IMG/VR virus record: IMGVR_UViG_3300043446_000435
Coordinates: 1-64,000 of that record
Length of the DNA stretch: 64,000 nt
Strand: one strand, 5' to 3'
From: a virus
The notes under the pieces were generated by a model. The model saw only the letters and a list, made by a program, of their open reading frames with translations. It did not search any database and was not told the DNA's origin. This document shows, piece after piece, positions 47,719 through 55,552 of this stretch (the stretch's first letter is position 1; the number at the start of each line of letters is the position of its first letter). The position numbers and the translations under genes are program-made.

Positions 47719-47960
47719 TGGCTTACGTTGAAGTTGATCTCGACGATTTTGACGACGAAGATCTTATCGAAGAACTGAAGTATCGCGGATACTCTATTTC
47801 TAAACGTCAAAAAGATTCTTCTTGGAACAGACCTTCGCTTGCGAATGATGAACTGGATGAAGTTTTATGGAAGCTGCGTGAAGCCTATATACTTGAGGGC
47901 GGTGATCATTTTCACGATTCGTTCAAGAAGCTTCTAGCAGAATACGGATACCATGTATGA
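47718..47960 (+). CDS. Small acidic hypothetical protein
   Basis: 80 aa from ATG 47718 in a TGATG overlap with the preceding stop. The start is very acidic (EVDLDDFDDEDLIEEL). No family recognised. Confidence 0.55.
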   Translation: MAYVEVDLDDFDDEDLIEELKYRGYSISKRQKDSSWNRPSLANDELDEVLWKLREAYILEGGDHFHDSFKKLLAEYGYHV

Positions 47961-48199
47961 CAGAACGCGATCTAATCAAAACAAGATTCCTCGACTTCGT
48001 GTTTCAGAACGTCGATTCTTTACGAATTAACAATCCTGAGATGAGTGAAGTTGAAGCCGCGAAACTTGTGATGGGTGTTGCGTTCGATACATTGACTAAG
48101 ACGTGGGGTGACGCATATGGTCCACGTTACATGGCAGAATATTTCTATCGCGTAGCCGATGGATTTGTCGATCAATCTAACAAGGAAAAAGCGAAGTGA
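47957..48199 (+). CDS. Small helical hypothetical protein
   Basis: 80 aa, ATGA overlaps at both ends. Helical with TRFLDFVFQNVDSL and a Tyr/Phe-rich YMAEYFYRVADGF. No family recognised. Confidence 0.55.
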   Translation: MTERDLIKTRFLDFVFQNVDSLRINNPEMSEVEAAKLVMGVAFDTLTKTWGDAYGPRYMAEYFYRVADGFVDQSNKEKAK

Positions 48200-48783
48200 A
48201 ACTCATTGGATTATGTGGTCTCATCAGTTCTGGCAAAGGAACTGTTGCCGATCATCTCATGGAAGAACATGATTATATTGGTGCATCGTTTGCAGAAACG
48301 CTGAAAGATGCAGCAGCCTGTATCTTTGGCTGGGATCGCGATATGCTTGAAGGCTCAGACTCGCAAGCTCGCGCTGAACGTGAACTGAAAGACGAGTGGT
48401 GGAGCGAGCGACTAGGCTTTGATGTGTCGCCGCGATATATGCTACAGTTCATGGGAACAGAAGTGATGCGTGGTCATCTGCACTCAGACATCTGGGCTAT
48501 TGCTACTGAAAAGCGTATCCTAGAAATGTCGCGAGACTATCCTTGGGCTAACTTCGTTATCAGCGATGTTCGTTTCCCGAATGAGTTTCAGATGATTCGT
48601 CGCCTTGGTGGAGAGATTTGGCATATTCAGCGCGGCGAGCTTCCCGACTGGTTTGGCAAGAATCCCTCGCATATTCACGCCAGCGAAACTGCGTGGAACA
48701 ATGAGCGATTTGATGTTACCTTCCACAATGACAAGGATATCTCTGGGCTAAAACTAGCCGTTGACAACTATCTCGCGAAGTGA
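48196..48783 (+). CDS. 1: Deoxynucleoside monophosphate kinase, T4 gp1-like
   Basis: 195 aa. It phosphorylates dNMPs toward dNTPs. P-loop GLISSGKGTVADHL (about residues 5-18), ARAERELKDEWW as NMP-binding helix and VISDVRFPNEF (about 119-129) as the Walker B region follow the gp1 family. T4 gp1 can handle modified dHMP, so a role with modified nucleotides is possible here. Its end overlaps the next promoter. Confidence 0.85.
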   Translation: MKLIGLCGLISSGKGTVADHLMEEHDYIGASFAETLKDAAACIFGWDRDMLEGSDSQARAERELKDEWWSERLGFDVSPRYMLQFMGTEVMRGHLHSDIWAIATEKRILEMSRDYPWANFVISDVRFPNEFQMIRRLGGEIWHIQRGELPDWFGKNPSHIHASETAWNNERFDVTFHNDKDISGLKLAVDNYLAK

Positions 48784-48789
48784 TATAAT
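48761..48789 (+). promoter_or_regulatory. Sigma70-like promoter for the 48814-51444 unit
   Basis: TTGACA 48761-48766, 17-bp spacer, TATAAT 48784-48789, perfect consensus, inside the end of the dNMP kinase gene. Confidence 0.85.
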
Positions 48790-48813
48790 AGTATTATATG
48801 ATGGAGTTTGGCT

Positions 48814-49185
48814 ATGAACGTTGGCGAGAATGTTACTATCCGTGTGCGCGATGCGCGCAATCCTGCTGTGTTCGCGTCTGGTGTTATTCGCGAGTTCAAT
48901 GAATACTCAGGCAAGATTTTGCCCAATCCTAAGTGGGTATCGTCCGACTCCATCTGTATCTCTACTGGCGATACTCATTTCCCCTTCCGTATCATCGATC
49001 GTGAACGTATCGTAGGCTTGGGCGAAGCTGCTCCCGTTGCTGCTCCGCGAAGCGAGACGTTCATCGTTCAGGGTTCAAAGCCTGGAACGACATATACTGT
49101 CACTCGTGATGGTTCTCACTGGAGCTGCACTTGTGTTGGCTTCGGTTTCCGCAAAGACTGCAAGCACGTCAGGGAGTGCAAGTGA
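48814..49185 (+). CDS. Protein with SWIM-like zinc finger
   Basis: 123 aa from ATG 48814. The C-terminus WSCTCVGFGFRKDCKHV (about residues 104-120) is C-x-C-xn-C-x-H, the SWIM zinc-finger spacing, which suggests nucleic-acid or protein binding. The N-terminal half is beta-rich. TGATG overlap with the next gene. Confidence 0.65.
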   Translation: MNVGENVTIRVRDARNPAVFASGVIREFNEYSGKILPNPKWVSSDSICISTGDTHFPFRIIDRERIVGLGEAAPVAAPRSETFIVQGSKPGTTYTVTRDGSHWSCTCVGFGFRKDCKHVRECK

Positions 49186-49469
49186 TGCCGAGATATTCGT
49201 TAATCCGTGACAGCGATGGTGCTGGTGACTCTGGTCCCATGTGTCAGATTCTAGACGAAGAAAGCTATCAGCCTATCCCCAACGAAACGTATCCGCGAGT
49301 AGGTTGTGGTGTTCGCGTCGGCTCACCGTATGCCCGCACATATTCTGCGCAGGATTATTGGCAGACTACTCCCGTCACAGAAATCATTGAGGAGTCTATC
49401 AACGATGAAGGATATTGGACTGTGAAGTTCAAGACCAAGAACTCGTCTTACACATGGAAGGAATTCTGA
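49185..49469 (+). CDS. Small hypothetical protein
   Basis: 94 aa, TGATG overlap. Beta-rich with paired Cys, ending FKTKNSSYTWKEF. No family recognised. Confidence 0.55.
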   Translation: MPRYSLIRDSDGAGDSGPMCQILDEESYQPIPNETYPRVGCGVRVGSPYARTYSAQDYWQTTPVTEIIEESINDEGYWTVKFKTKNSSYTWKEF

Positions 49470-49678
49470 TGGACACAGTTCGTATTGAAATGATGATATG
49501 CAATGCGCAAGGGAGTGTCATACAGAACTGGACTACGATGCAAGGTAGTATTGAGAACAATCCGCAAATATATGTGCCTAGAGCTACAGCCCTGCAAGAT
49601 TCACAATCAGGAACGAATTATGCTCGAGTGCGCGTAGTCAGTGAACAAACCAATCGAATCGTGGATATATTTACATGA
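49469..49678 (+). CDS. Small hypothetical protein
   Basis: 69 aa, CTGATGG overlap with the preceding stop and ATGA overlap with the next. Beta-rich, no motif recognised. Confidence 0.5.
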   Translation: MDTVRIEMMICNAQGSVIQNWTTMQGSIENNPQIYVPRATALQDSQSGTNYARVRVVSEQTNRIVDIFT

Positions 49679-50157
49679 GTGAAGACATGAAAGATTTCTG
49701 GGAAAGCATTGAACGCATTCAGAAAGCGTTCAAAGAAATCGACGCAGAGCACGCCAAGATGGCAGATGAATGCGATCCAGAACTCAAGCTTGCTGTGACT
49801 AAATGGGTGATGAAGCATATCGTCGAGCATGCGCGCGAGGGAGGCAGCTATCGCTATCTCATCTATGATCGACTAGGCTTTGGTCCAGAAGCATACGCTC
49901 CGCTCTGCTCTGATGGTATGACTATCAGCAACGAGTTTGATCTTAATACGGTTCCTGACGCTCGCGAAGCACTAGCGGCTGGCGATCACGAAAAGCTGAA
50001 GGAAGTATTGAGTTGCTGCGACGAGCCAGGATGCTACAATCAAATCAGCGCTGGTTTTCCGACTGACAATGGATATCGTCGCACCTGCGGTGAACACTAC
50101 AGAATGTATAGCGAAAAACATCAGGAGAGAAAGAATGGCAATGCATCTGAGTCTTGA
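49675..50157 (+). CDS. Hypothetical protein with C-terminal Cys/His cluster
   Basis: 160 aa. The first two-thirds are helical (ESIERIQKAFKEIDAEHAKM). The C-terminus has CCDEPGCYNQ, then C and H in RRTCGEHY, a probable zinc site. The middle YRYLIYDRLGFGPEAY is typical of small phage proteins. Overlaps the next gene by 23 bp. Confidence 0.6.
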   Translation: MSEDMKDFWESIERIQKAFKEIDAEHAKMADECDPELKLAVTKWVMKHIVEHAREGGSYRYLIYDRLGFGPEAYAPLCSDGMTISNEFDLNTVPDAREALAAGDHEKLKEVLSCCDEPGCYNQISAGFPTDNGYRRTCGEHYRMYSEKHQERKNGNASES

Positions 50158-50374
50158 TATTGATTACGAACTTGCTGATCGGATTACTGTAGCCAATCTA
50201 AAAGATTGCTATCAGCGTCTTGGTAATGAAATCAAAGACGTAAAGGCGATTGAGAACAAAGAAAGATGGCATCTTGAAGATCTTGAGGACTTTAAGAGAA
50301 ACCGTAAGGCTATCAAAAAGACGCTGAGATATTTCTTGACGGCTCAAGAAGCGAAGGAGTTTTTTAATGAGTGA
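50135..50374 (+). CDS. Small charged helical protein
   Basis: 79 aa from ATG 50135 (AGGAGAGAAA upstream). Lys/Glu-rich coiled-coil-like. No family recognised. Overlaps the oxygenase gene by 8 bp. Confidence 0.55.
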   Translation: MAMHLSLDIDYELADRITVANLKDCYQRLGNEIKDVKAIENKERWHLEDLEDFKRNRKAIKKTLRYFLTAQEAKEFFNE

Positions 50375-50990
50375 TGATAAGTTTTTTGTTGTTGATGATG
50401 TGCTACCAGCTGCGCAGCACGAAAGACTATATCATTCTCTGCGAAAGTTGCCGTGGACTTCTGAATGGTCTTCTGCAATCGGTCGACTAGATTTTGCTTG
50501 GCATTGGAATCATACGTTCCACGAGTCGCGTCAGAATATGCCTGCCATGTCAGATGCAGAATATGAAGCGCTGAAAGTTCGATATCCGCTTATCGCTCCT
50601 CTGTGGGATAGAGCGAAAGAAATCGTAAAACAAAACATGGGTAAGTATGATATCCTTCGTTTCTATACCAACTGCAATCCCTATGGAACGAACGCATACA
50701 TCCACACAGATGATGGCGACTACACCATGATCTATTATCCTGCGCTGGAATGGAATCCGGAGTGGGAAGGTGGAACTTGTTTCTACAAGAAAGATGAGAA
50801 TGGAAATCACGACGCGATCAAATATGTTTCGTATAAGCCAAATCGTCTCGTTCTATTCCCTGCAAAGATTCCTCATCGAGGAATGCCTGTCGATAGGCAA
50901 TGCACCGCGCCGCGTTATGTTATCGCAATGAAACTGCAACGTGACGTTAACGATCCAAGCTATATGCGCGAATACTACAATAGAGGTTGA
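50367..50990 (+). CDS. 2OG-Fe(II) oxygenase, prolyl-4-hydroxylase-like
   Basis: 207 aa. AYIHTDDGDYTMIYYP has H-x-D near residue 112-114; GGTCFY leads into LVLFPAKIPHRGMPV with the distal His near 171 and RYVIAMK with the 2-oxoglutarate Arg. This is the P4H-type jelly roll common in T4-like phages. Substrate unknown (protein, DNA or small molecule). Confidence 0.8.
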   Translation: MSDDKFFVVDDVLPAAQHERLYHSLRKLPWTSEWSSAIGRLDFAWHWNHTFHESRQNMPAMSDAEYEALKVRYPLIAPLWDRAKEIVKQNMGKYDILRFYTNCNPYGTNAYIHTDDGDYTMIYYPALEWNPEWEGGTCFYKKDENGNHDAIKYVSYKPNRLVLFPAKIPHRGMPVDRQCTAPRYVIAMKLQRDVNDPSYMREYYNRG

Positions 50991-50992
50991 TC

Positions 50993-51196
50993 ATGGCTAA
51001 GAAAACTACGAATGAAGGATTCAACGTCAGTTATTACTGTCGCGATAAGAACACCAGCGACGATATCAAGAACGTCTCAATGAGTTGGGATAATCGTTCT
51101 ATTGACGAAATCCGCGAGAATCTTAACACATGGCTTATTGCTACTGGATATGGTGATTTGGTGGTTGTGCAGCAGGTGACAAAAGATGCAAAGTGA
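50993..51196 (+). CDS. Small hypothetical protein
   Basis: 67 aa from ATG 50993. Beta/alpha with SMSWDNRSIDEIRENLNTWL. The pattern recurs in small phage proteins, function unknown. Confidence 0.55.
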   Translation: MAKKTTNEGFNVSYYCRDKNTSDDIKNVSMSWDNRSIDEIRENLNTWLIATGYGDLVVVQQVTKDAK

Positions 51197-51293
51197 TCTC
51201 GAACTCCTTGTAGAATACGATATGTTCGTAAACGGTTTCGATCCCGCTAACAAGGACGACATCATTGCGTATTGGGCTGCACTTCTTCAGTAA
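51186..51293 (+). CDS. Tiny acidic protein
   Basis: 35 aa from ATG 51186, overlapping the previous gene by 11 bp and the next by 29. Acidic N-half, aromatic end (DIIAYWAALLQ). The overlap pattern fits this operon, but evidence beyond an open frame is slim. Confidence 0.4.
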   Translation: MQSDLELLVEYDMFVNGFDPANKDDIIAYWAALLQ

Positions 51294-51444
51294 GTTTTGG
51301 CGTCTGTGGGCTAAAGCTCTCGGCAGAAAAGAAGGTATCACTGATAAAGAGTCGGATAGGGTTGCCCTTATCCGCACTCTAATCGTGCTATCGTATATCA
51401 TCACAAACATCTTTATCATAGCAGGCGTGATACGACATTGGTAA
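51265..51444 (+). CDS. Small membrane protein with TTG start
   Basis: 59 aa. There is no ATG in the frame; TTG 51265 has AAGGA 8 nt upstream. The N-half is basic and aromatic (HFFSKFWRLWAKALGRKEG) and residues 37-56 form one membrane helix. The design matches small T4-like phage membrane proteins. It overlaps the next gene. Confidence 0.55.
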   Translation: MRIGLHFFSKFWRLWAKALGRKEGITDKESDRVALIRTLIVLSYIITNIFIIAGVIRHW

Positions 51445-51677
51445 GCAAGAAAGCAGAGTGGTGGTTTGAGTGGGGTTCAACAGCGATCCTCATTGTTGGC
51501 GTAGCTCTGACTGCGTGGAACATCTATCCGCTCAACGTCTGGTTCTCGCTCGCTGGTAACTTTGGCTGGTTCGTAGTGGGTTGGCTTTGGCGTAAGTGGT
51601 CACTCTTGACAATTCAGATCATAGTGAGTATAATATATCTAATGGGTCTAGCACAACACTATGGAGTATGGCTGTGA
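51438..51677 (+). CDS. Small membrane protein
   Basis: 79 aa, TTG start (51438) overlapping the previous stop. About three hydrophobic segments after SKKAEWWFEWGST, ending LMGLAQHYGVWL. The start motif resembles a conserved family in T4-like phages. Function unknown. Confidence 0.6.
   Translation: MVSKKAEWWFEWGSTAILIVGVALTAWNIYPLNVWFSLAGNFGWFVVGWLWRKWSLLTIQIIVSIIYLMGLAQHYGVWL
51606..51634 (+). promoter_or_regulatory. Sigma70-like promoter for the phosphoesterase gene
   Basis: TTGACA 51606-51611, 17-bp spacer, TATAAT 51629-51634, perfect consensus inside the preceding gene. Confidence 0.8.
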
Positions 51678-52354
51678 AAATTGGCATCATGTCAGACCTT
51701 CACATGTATAAGACTGTTCTGACTGAAGAGACGCCTTGGGATTTCGAGCCAGAGCCCGATGTGTTCTATATCTGCGCTGGTGATATCTGCGAAGATGACG
51801 ATGCTCGCGCTCGTTTTGTTCAGAAGCACTACGATCATATGTTTGCTATCAACGGCAATCACGATTACTATGGCGGATATTTCAGCGACGCTATCTATCA
51901 CACGCTCACGCGCGAAGTGAATGGTATCAAGATCGCTGGCGCAACGCTATGGACTGACTTATCAAAGTTTCTCGATTGGGTAATGTATGAGAACGGTCTC
52001 ATCGACTCTCGATATATCTCAGGAGTGACACATCAGCGTATGATGGAAACGCACAACGCACACAAGTATTTCTTGCTCAACAGCGAAGCTGATATCATTG
52101 TGTCGCATCACACTCCTTCATATCAATCTGTTCATGAGAAGTATCGTGGTAGCCCGTTCAATTCATCGTTCTCTAATAACATGGACGAGCAGATCCTTGC
52201 TATGAAGAAGCCGCCCAAGCTGTGGATTCACGGACATACTCACGATGAATTCGATTATATGATCGGCGAGACTCGTGTGATCTGCTGGCCTCGCGGCTAC
52301 AAGAACGAGCGCGACAACTATTGGAACTACAAACCAAAGATCGTGGAGATTTGA
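51668..52354 (+). CDS. Calcineurin-like metallophosphoesterase
   Basis: 228 aa from ATG 51668. All five metal motifs are present: SDLH (about residues 9-12), CAGDI (Asp near 39), GNHD (about 60-63), SHH (about 145-147) and GHTH (about 187-190). It would hydrolyse a phosphodiester or phosphomonoester; nucleic acid or cyclic nucleotides are possible substrates. Confidence 0.85.
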   Translation: MAVKIGIMSDLHMYKTVLTEETPWDFEPEPDVFYICAGDICEDDDARARFVQKHYDHMFAINGNHDYYGGYFSDAIYHTLTREVNGIKIAGATLWTDLSKFLDWVMYENGLIDSRYISGVTHQRMMETHNAHKYFLLNSEADIIVSHHTPSYQSVHEKYRGSPFNSSFSNNMDEQILAMKKPPKLWIHGHTHDEFDYMIGETRVICWPRGYKNERDNYWNYKPKIVEI

Positions 52355-52355
52355 T

Positions 52356-52940
52356 ATGAACAGATTTATCCTTGACAAAGATCCGCAAACTGCCGCAGAG
52401 TATCATTGCGACAAACACGTTGTCAAAATGATCCTCGAAGAATGTCAGATGCTTTGCACTGCGCATCGTATTCTTGACGGCGTAGAAACTTTGGGTAAGT
52501 CCAAAACTAATCGTAATGTCAAGCGTTGGATTCTTCCAGACGAACGCGAAACAGCTCTGTATCACGCCACTCATGTCAATCATCCTTGCACTCAGTGGTC
52601 GATGTTCACAACGAACAATTATACTTGGTCGGTATCATTGCTGCGTTGTTTGCTTGACGAGTATAAGTTTCGCTACAAGAAAGAGCATAAGTGCGAACAG
52701 CTATATCCGCTTCTCCAGCGGCTGCCGCACAATATCAAGTCTGGTCCGCTGACTCTATTTCCACAGGCTATGCCTGATGAATGTAAGCGCGAGCATCCAG
52801 TAGAAGGCTATCGTCAATACTATATAGATCACAAGGCGCGATTCGCAAAATGGACGGATCGGCCTGTACCGGAGTGGTTCACTTGTTCATCAAACTCACA
52901 AACACATCCGGCGACCACGCCGGAGAAAGTATATGGATAA
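52356..52940 (+). CDS. Pyrimidine-dimer glycosylase-like phage protein
   Basis: 194 aa. MNRFILDKDPQTAAEYHCDKHVVKMILE, later YHATHVNHPCTQW and NYTWSVSLL match a phage family related to the Pyr_excise fold of T4 endonuclease V, which cuts at UV dimers. The classical N-terminal Thr nucleophile of EndoV is not evident, so the activity may differ. Confidence 0.65.
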   Translation: MNRFILDKDPQTAAEYHCDKHVVKMILEECQMLCTAHRILDGVETLGKSKTNRNVKRWILPDERETALYHATHVNHPCTQWSMFTTNNYTWSVSLLRCLLDEYKFRYKKEHKCEQLYPLLQRLPHNIKSGPLTLFPQAMPDECKREHPVEGYRQYYIDHKARFAKWTDRPVPEWFTCSSNSQTHPATTPEKVYG

Positions 52941-53119
52941 ACGTAGATCACATCACAGCAGTCTACGATCACCCTAAAGTTGCTGGTGGCGGGATTACTA
53001 CGTTCGTTCACGGACGAGTAGGTGCTCCAATCACTTGGGAAGTCGAAGAGTCTACATCGCAGGTTATGAAACTGATTGAGGAAGCAAATGCAAAGCGTGA
53101 AGGTTGTAGCTGTAAGTAA
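52883..53119 (+). CDS. Small hypothetical protein
   Basis: 78 aa. The start is uncertain: TTG 52883 (GGAG about 6 nt upstream) gives MFIKLTNTSG and limits overlap with the previous gene; ATG 52850 is possible. WINVDHITAVYDHP and WEVEESTSQVMKLI suggest a small beta-barrel plus helix. Known from other phages without function. Confidence 0.55.
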   Translation: MFIKLTNTSGDHAGESIWINVDHITAVYDHPKVAGGGITTFVHGRVGAPITWEVEESTSQVMKLIEEANAKREGCSCK

Positions 53120-53768
53120 GCCAACGATTAGTGATCCTATCACTGGTTACATTGTTGGTACCGATGAGTTCATTGCTTATGTTGCTCGTGTAAGTAATCC
53201 ATCTAATCAAATGAATACGGAGACGGCTCCTAAGCTGCTTCGTTATCTCGCTAAGAACGCGCATTGGTCTCCATTCGAAATGGTTTCTATTTGCATGGAA
53301 ATCGACACGACTCGCGACATCGCTCGACAGATCCTCCGTCACCGTTCATTTTCTTTCCAAGAGTTCTCGCAGCGTTATGCTGATCCTACAAAAGATCTTG
53401 GGTTCGTTACTCGCGAAGCTCGTCTGCAGGATACTAAGAATCGTCAGAATAGCATCGAGACCGAAGACGAACAGCTTCAGCGCGATTGGAATCAGATCCA
53501 AAGCAACATGCAGGATATGGCTAGAGGCGCATATAAGTGGGCTATCGAAAATAATATCGCCAAGGAACAGGCTCGAGCTGTGCTTCCCGAAGGACTAATT
53601 CAGTCGCGTATGTATATGAACGGGACGCTTCGTAGCTGGATTCACTACTGCGAACTGCGTATGGCAAACGGCACTCAGAAAGAGCATCGTGAGATTGCTA
53701 CTATGGCATGGAACGAAATCACAAAGATTTTCCCTTCCCTCGCTGACATTCTGTCAGATACTAAATAA
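53088..53768 (+). CDS. thyX: Flavin-dependent thymidylate synthase
   Basis: 226 aa from ATG 53088. It makes dTMP from dUMP with FAD and methylene-folate. The ThyX signature RHRSFSFQEFSQRY (about residues 86-99, RHRxxSxxxxSxRY) is intact, and EQARAVLPEGL near 165 contributes the conserved Arg. With RNR and dNMP kinase it completes thymidine supply. Confidence 0.92.
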   Translation: MQSVKVVAVSKPTISDPITGYIVGTDEFIAYVARVSNPSNQMNTETAPKLLRYLAKNAHWSPFEMVSICMEIDTTRDIARQILRHRSFSFQEFSQRYADPTKDLGFVTREARLQDTKNRQNSIETEDEQLQRDWNQIQSNMQDMARGAYKWAIENNIAKEQARAVLPEGLIQSRMYMNGTLRSWIHYCELRMANGTQKEHREIATMAWNEITKIFPSLADILSDTK

Positions 53769-53776
53769 TAGGTACG

Positions 53777-54010
53777 ATGCCTTCATACACTATTGAAAAC
53801 ACACAGACCGGCGAAGTCACTACCGAGATCATGTCTTGGGACTCGCTAGAACAGCATCTCGCAGCAAATCCCCACCTAAAGCAAATCATCGGTGCGCCGC
53901 CAATCGTCAGCGGCGTATCGGCTGGACGCAACAAACCTGACAGCGGCTTTCGCGATATCCTAAAGACTATCAAGAAACGCCATCCAGGTTCAACTGTCAA
54001 CACATTCTAA
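53777..54010 (+). CDS. Conserved small phage protein
   Basis: 77 aa. MPSYTIENTQTGE, ANPHLKQIIGAP and KPDSGFRDILKTIKKRH match a family found in T4-like phages next to thyX and phoH; the start resembles FmdB-type zinc ribbons but the cysteines are missing. Function unknown. Confidence 0.65.
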   Translation: MPSYTIENTQTGEVTTEIMSWDSLEQHLAANPHLKQIIGAPPIVSGVSAGRNKPDSGFRDILKTIKKRHPGSTVNTF

Positions 54011-54080
54011 GGAGGACCGCACGACACAGAACTCGTTCTAGTTCGTTATGATTCCCTATAACCATAACATCGGAGCAGAC

Positions 54081-54851
54081 ATGAAGCCTGCAATCATAGA
54101 CGAAGCATTTCTTGAAGCCGAAGCAAGTAAGTATTTGACGAGAAAAGAACGAAAACAAAAGAAGAGAGCTAAGGGAACAGGTTATCGACAACCTGTGATT
54201 CCGAGCTTGTGTCGTGTATCCCCCAAAACAGCAGCGCAACGACTCGTCGTCGAAGCATTCAATTCAGACAAGAATATTATCATGCACGGATGCGCGGGAA
54301 CTGGTAAGACGTTTCTTGCCGTTTGGTTATCAATGAATTCCGTGCTAGAAGGTGAAGCACCGCGCCCAATCGTAATCCTACGCAGCGTGGTTCCTACACG
54401 CGATATTGGTTTTTTACCAGGATCTGCTAAGGACAAAGCCGCAGTTTACGAAGCTCCGTATTCGGGAATCGTTTCTGAGATTTGTGATAAGAATTACGAC
54501 TGGCTCAAGCAAAACGGCTACATTCAATTTGACACAACGTCATTCCTGCGTGGTATGACATTCCGTGATAACATCATCATCGTTGATGAGTGTCAGAATT
54601 TATCCGATCACGAAATCCATACTATCATGACTCGCGTGGGTGAGGGATGTCGTGTTATTTTCTGTGGCGACTTTACGCAGAAAGACTATATCCGTGAAGG
54701 CTCGGGAATGAACAATCTACTCAAGATTGCTAGTGAAATGCGTTCGTTCGAAATTGTGAAGTTTCATAAGGAGGATGTCGTTCGTTCGGGGTTTGTGCGC
54801 GAATATATACTAACACGCACAGAACTTGAAGAACGTGGAATGATAACTTGA
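54081..54851 (+). CDS. phoH: PhoH-like ATPase
   Basis: 256 aa from ATG 54081 (GGAG upstream). Walker A GCAGTGKT (residues 70-77) and Walker B IIIVDECQNL (about 162-171). PhoH proteins are ATPases linked to phosphate starvation and, in recent work on the family, RNA helicase activity; they are frequent in T4-like phages. The stop overlaps the TTG start of the next gene. Confidence 0.88.
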   Translation: MKPAIIDEAFLEAEASKYLTRKERKQKKRAKGTGYRQPVIPSLCRVSPKTAAQRLVVEAFNSDKNIIMHGCAGTGKTFLAVWLSMNSVLEGEAPRPIVILRSVVPTRDIGFLPGSAKDKAAVYEAPYSGIVSEICDKNYDWLKQNGYIQFDTTSFLRGMTFRDNIIIVDECQNLSDHEIHTIMTRVGEGCRVIFCGDFTQKDYIREGSGMNNLLKIASEMRSFEIVKFHKEDVVRSGFVREYILTRTELEERGMIT

Positions 54852-55543
54852 GATTTGATCATAGTCCTTACATAGATTTACCAAGAGCAAAACAAATCAA
54901 CACACCATCGGGGCGTCGCTATCAGACCCCCGATGGAAACGTGTATCCTTCCATCACCACAGTTCTGGGCGATCAGCCGGAGAAGAAGAAAGCCATTGCT
55001 GAGTGGCGTGCTCGTGTTGGTGAAGCCGAAGCAAACAAAATCAGCTCGCAAGCCGCTCGTCGTGGTACCGATCTCCACAACCTTATGGAAACCTACATTT
55101 TAGGAGACGAGATTGATGCAAAGAAAATCATGCCCGCGACACTCGCACGTTTTCGTCCTGTTCAGAAATGTCTGGATGAGAATCTACAACTTGTTTATGC
55201 GTCTGAAACACCAATGTTCTCAGACATCCTCCGCATCGCAGGGACCGCAGACTTAATCTGCGAATGGAATGGCGAAGTGACTGTGATTGATTTTAAGACG
55301 GCTGCAAGAATGAAGACAGCCGATATGATTACCGACTACTTCCTACAAGCCACAGCCTACTCGATCATGTTCGAGGAGCATACTGGTATCGAATGTCATC
55401 ACTTTGCCATTCTCATGGTTTCTGACGAAGGCGAGTTCCAAGTATTCTCAGGCAAACGCAATGACTACGTCCGCCAATTGATTCGTGTAAGAGATCAATA
55501 TGAGTGGAGGAAAAGTCTTGACGAACACAGGCAAACCGCTTAA
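54848..55543 (+). CDS. PD-(D/E)XK exonuclease (RecB/Cas4-like)
   Basis: 231 aa with TTG start in TTGA. GTADLICEWNGEVTVIDFKTA (split motif: GTAD-L near residue 137, IDFKTA near 150) is the PD-(D/E)XK nuclease core, and a preceding E in an alpha helix plus QATAYSIMF near 172 (QxxxY) fit the RecB-like family. It may process DNA ends in recombination. tmRNA follows directly. Confidence 0.8.
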   Translation: MRFDHSPYIDLPRAKQINTPSGRRYQTPDGNVYPSITTVLGDQPEKKKAIAEWRARVGEAEANKISSQAARRGTDLHNLMETYILGDEIDAKKIMPATLARFRPVQKCLDENLQLVYASETPMFSDILRIAGTADLICEWNGEVTVIDFKTAARMKTADMITDYFLQATAYSIMFEEHTGIECHHFAILMVSDEGEFQVFSGKRNDYVRQLIRVRDQYEWRKSLDEHRQTA

Positions 55544-55551
55544 TATAAATA
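55518..55551 (+). promoter_or_regulatory. Probable tmRNA promoter region
   Basis: Two options overlap: TTGACG (55518-55523) with 17-bp spacer and TAATAT (55541-55546), and an exact T4 late box TATAAATA (55544-55551). Either would start transcription near the 5' end of the tmRNA. Confidence 0.55.
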
Positions 55552-55552
55552 T

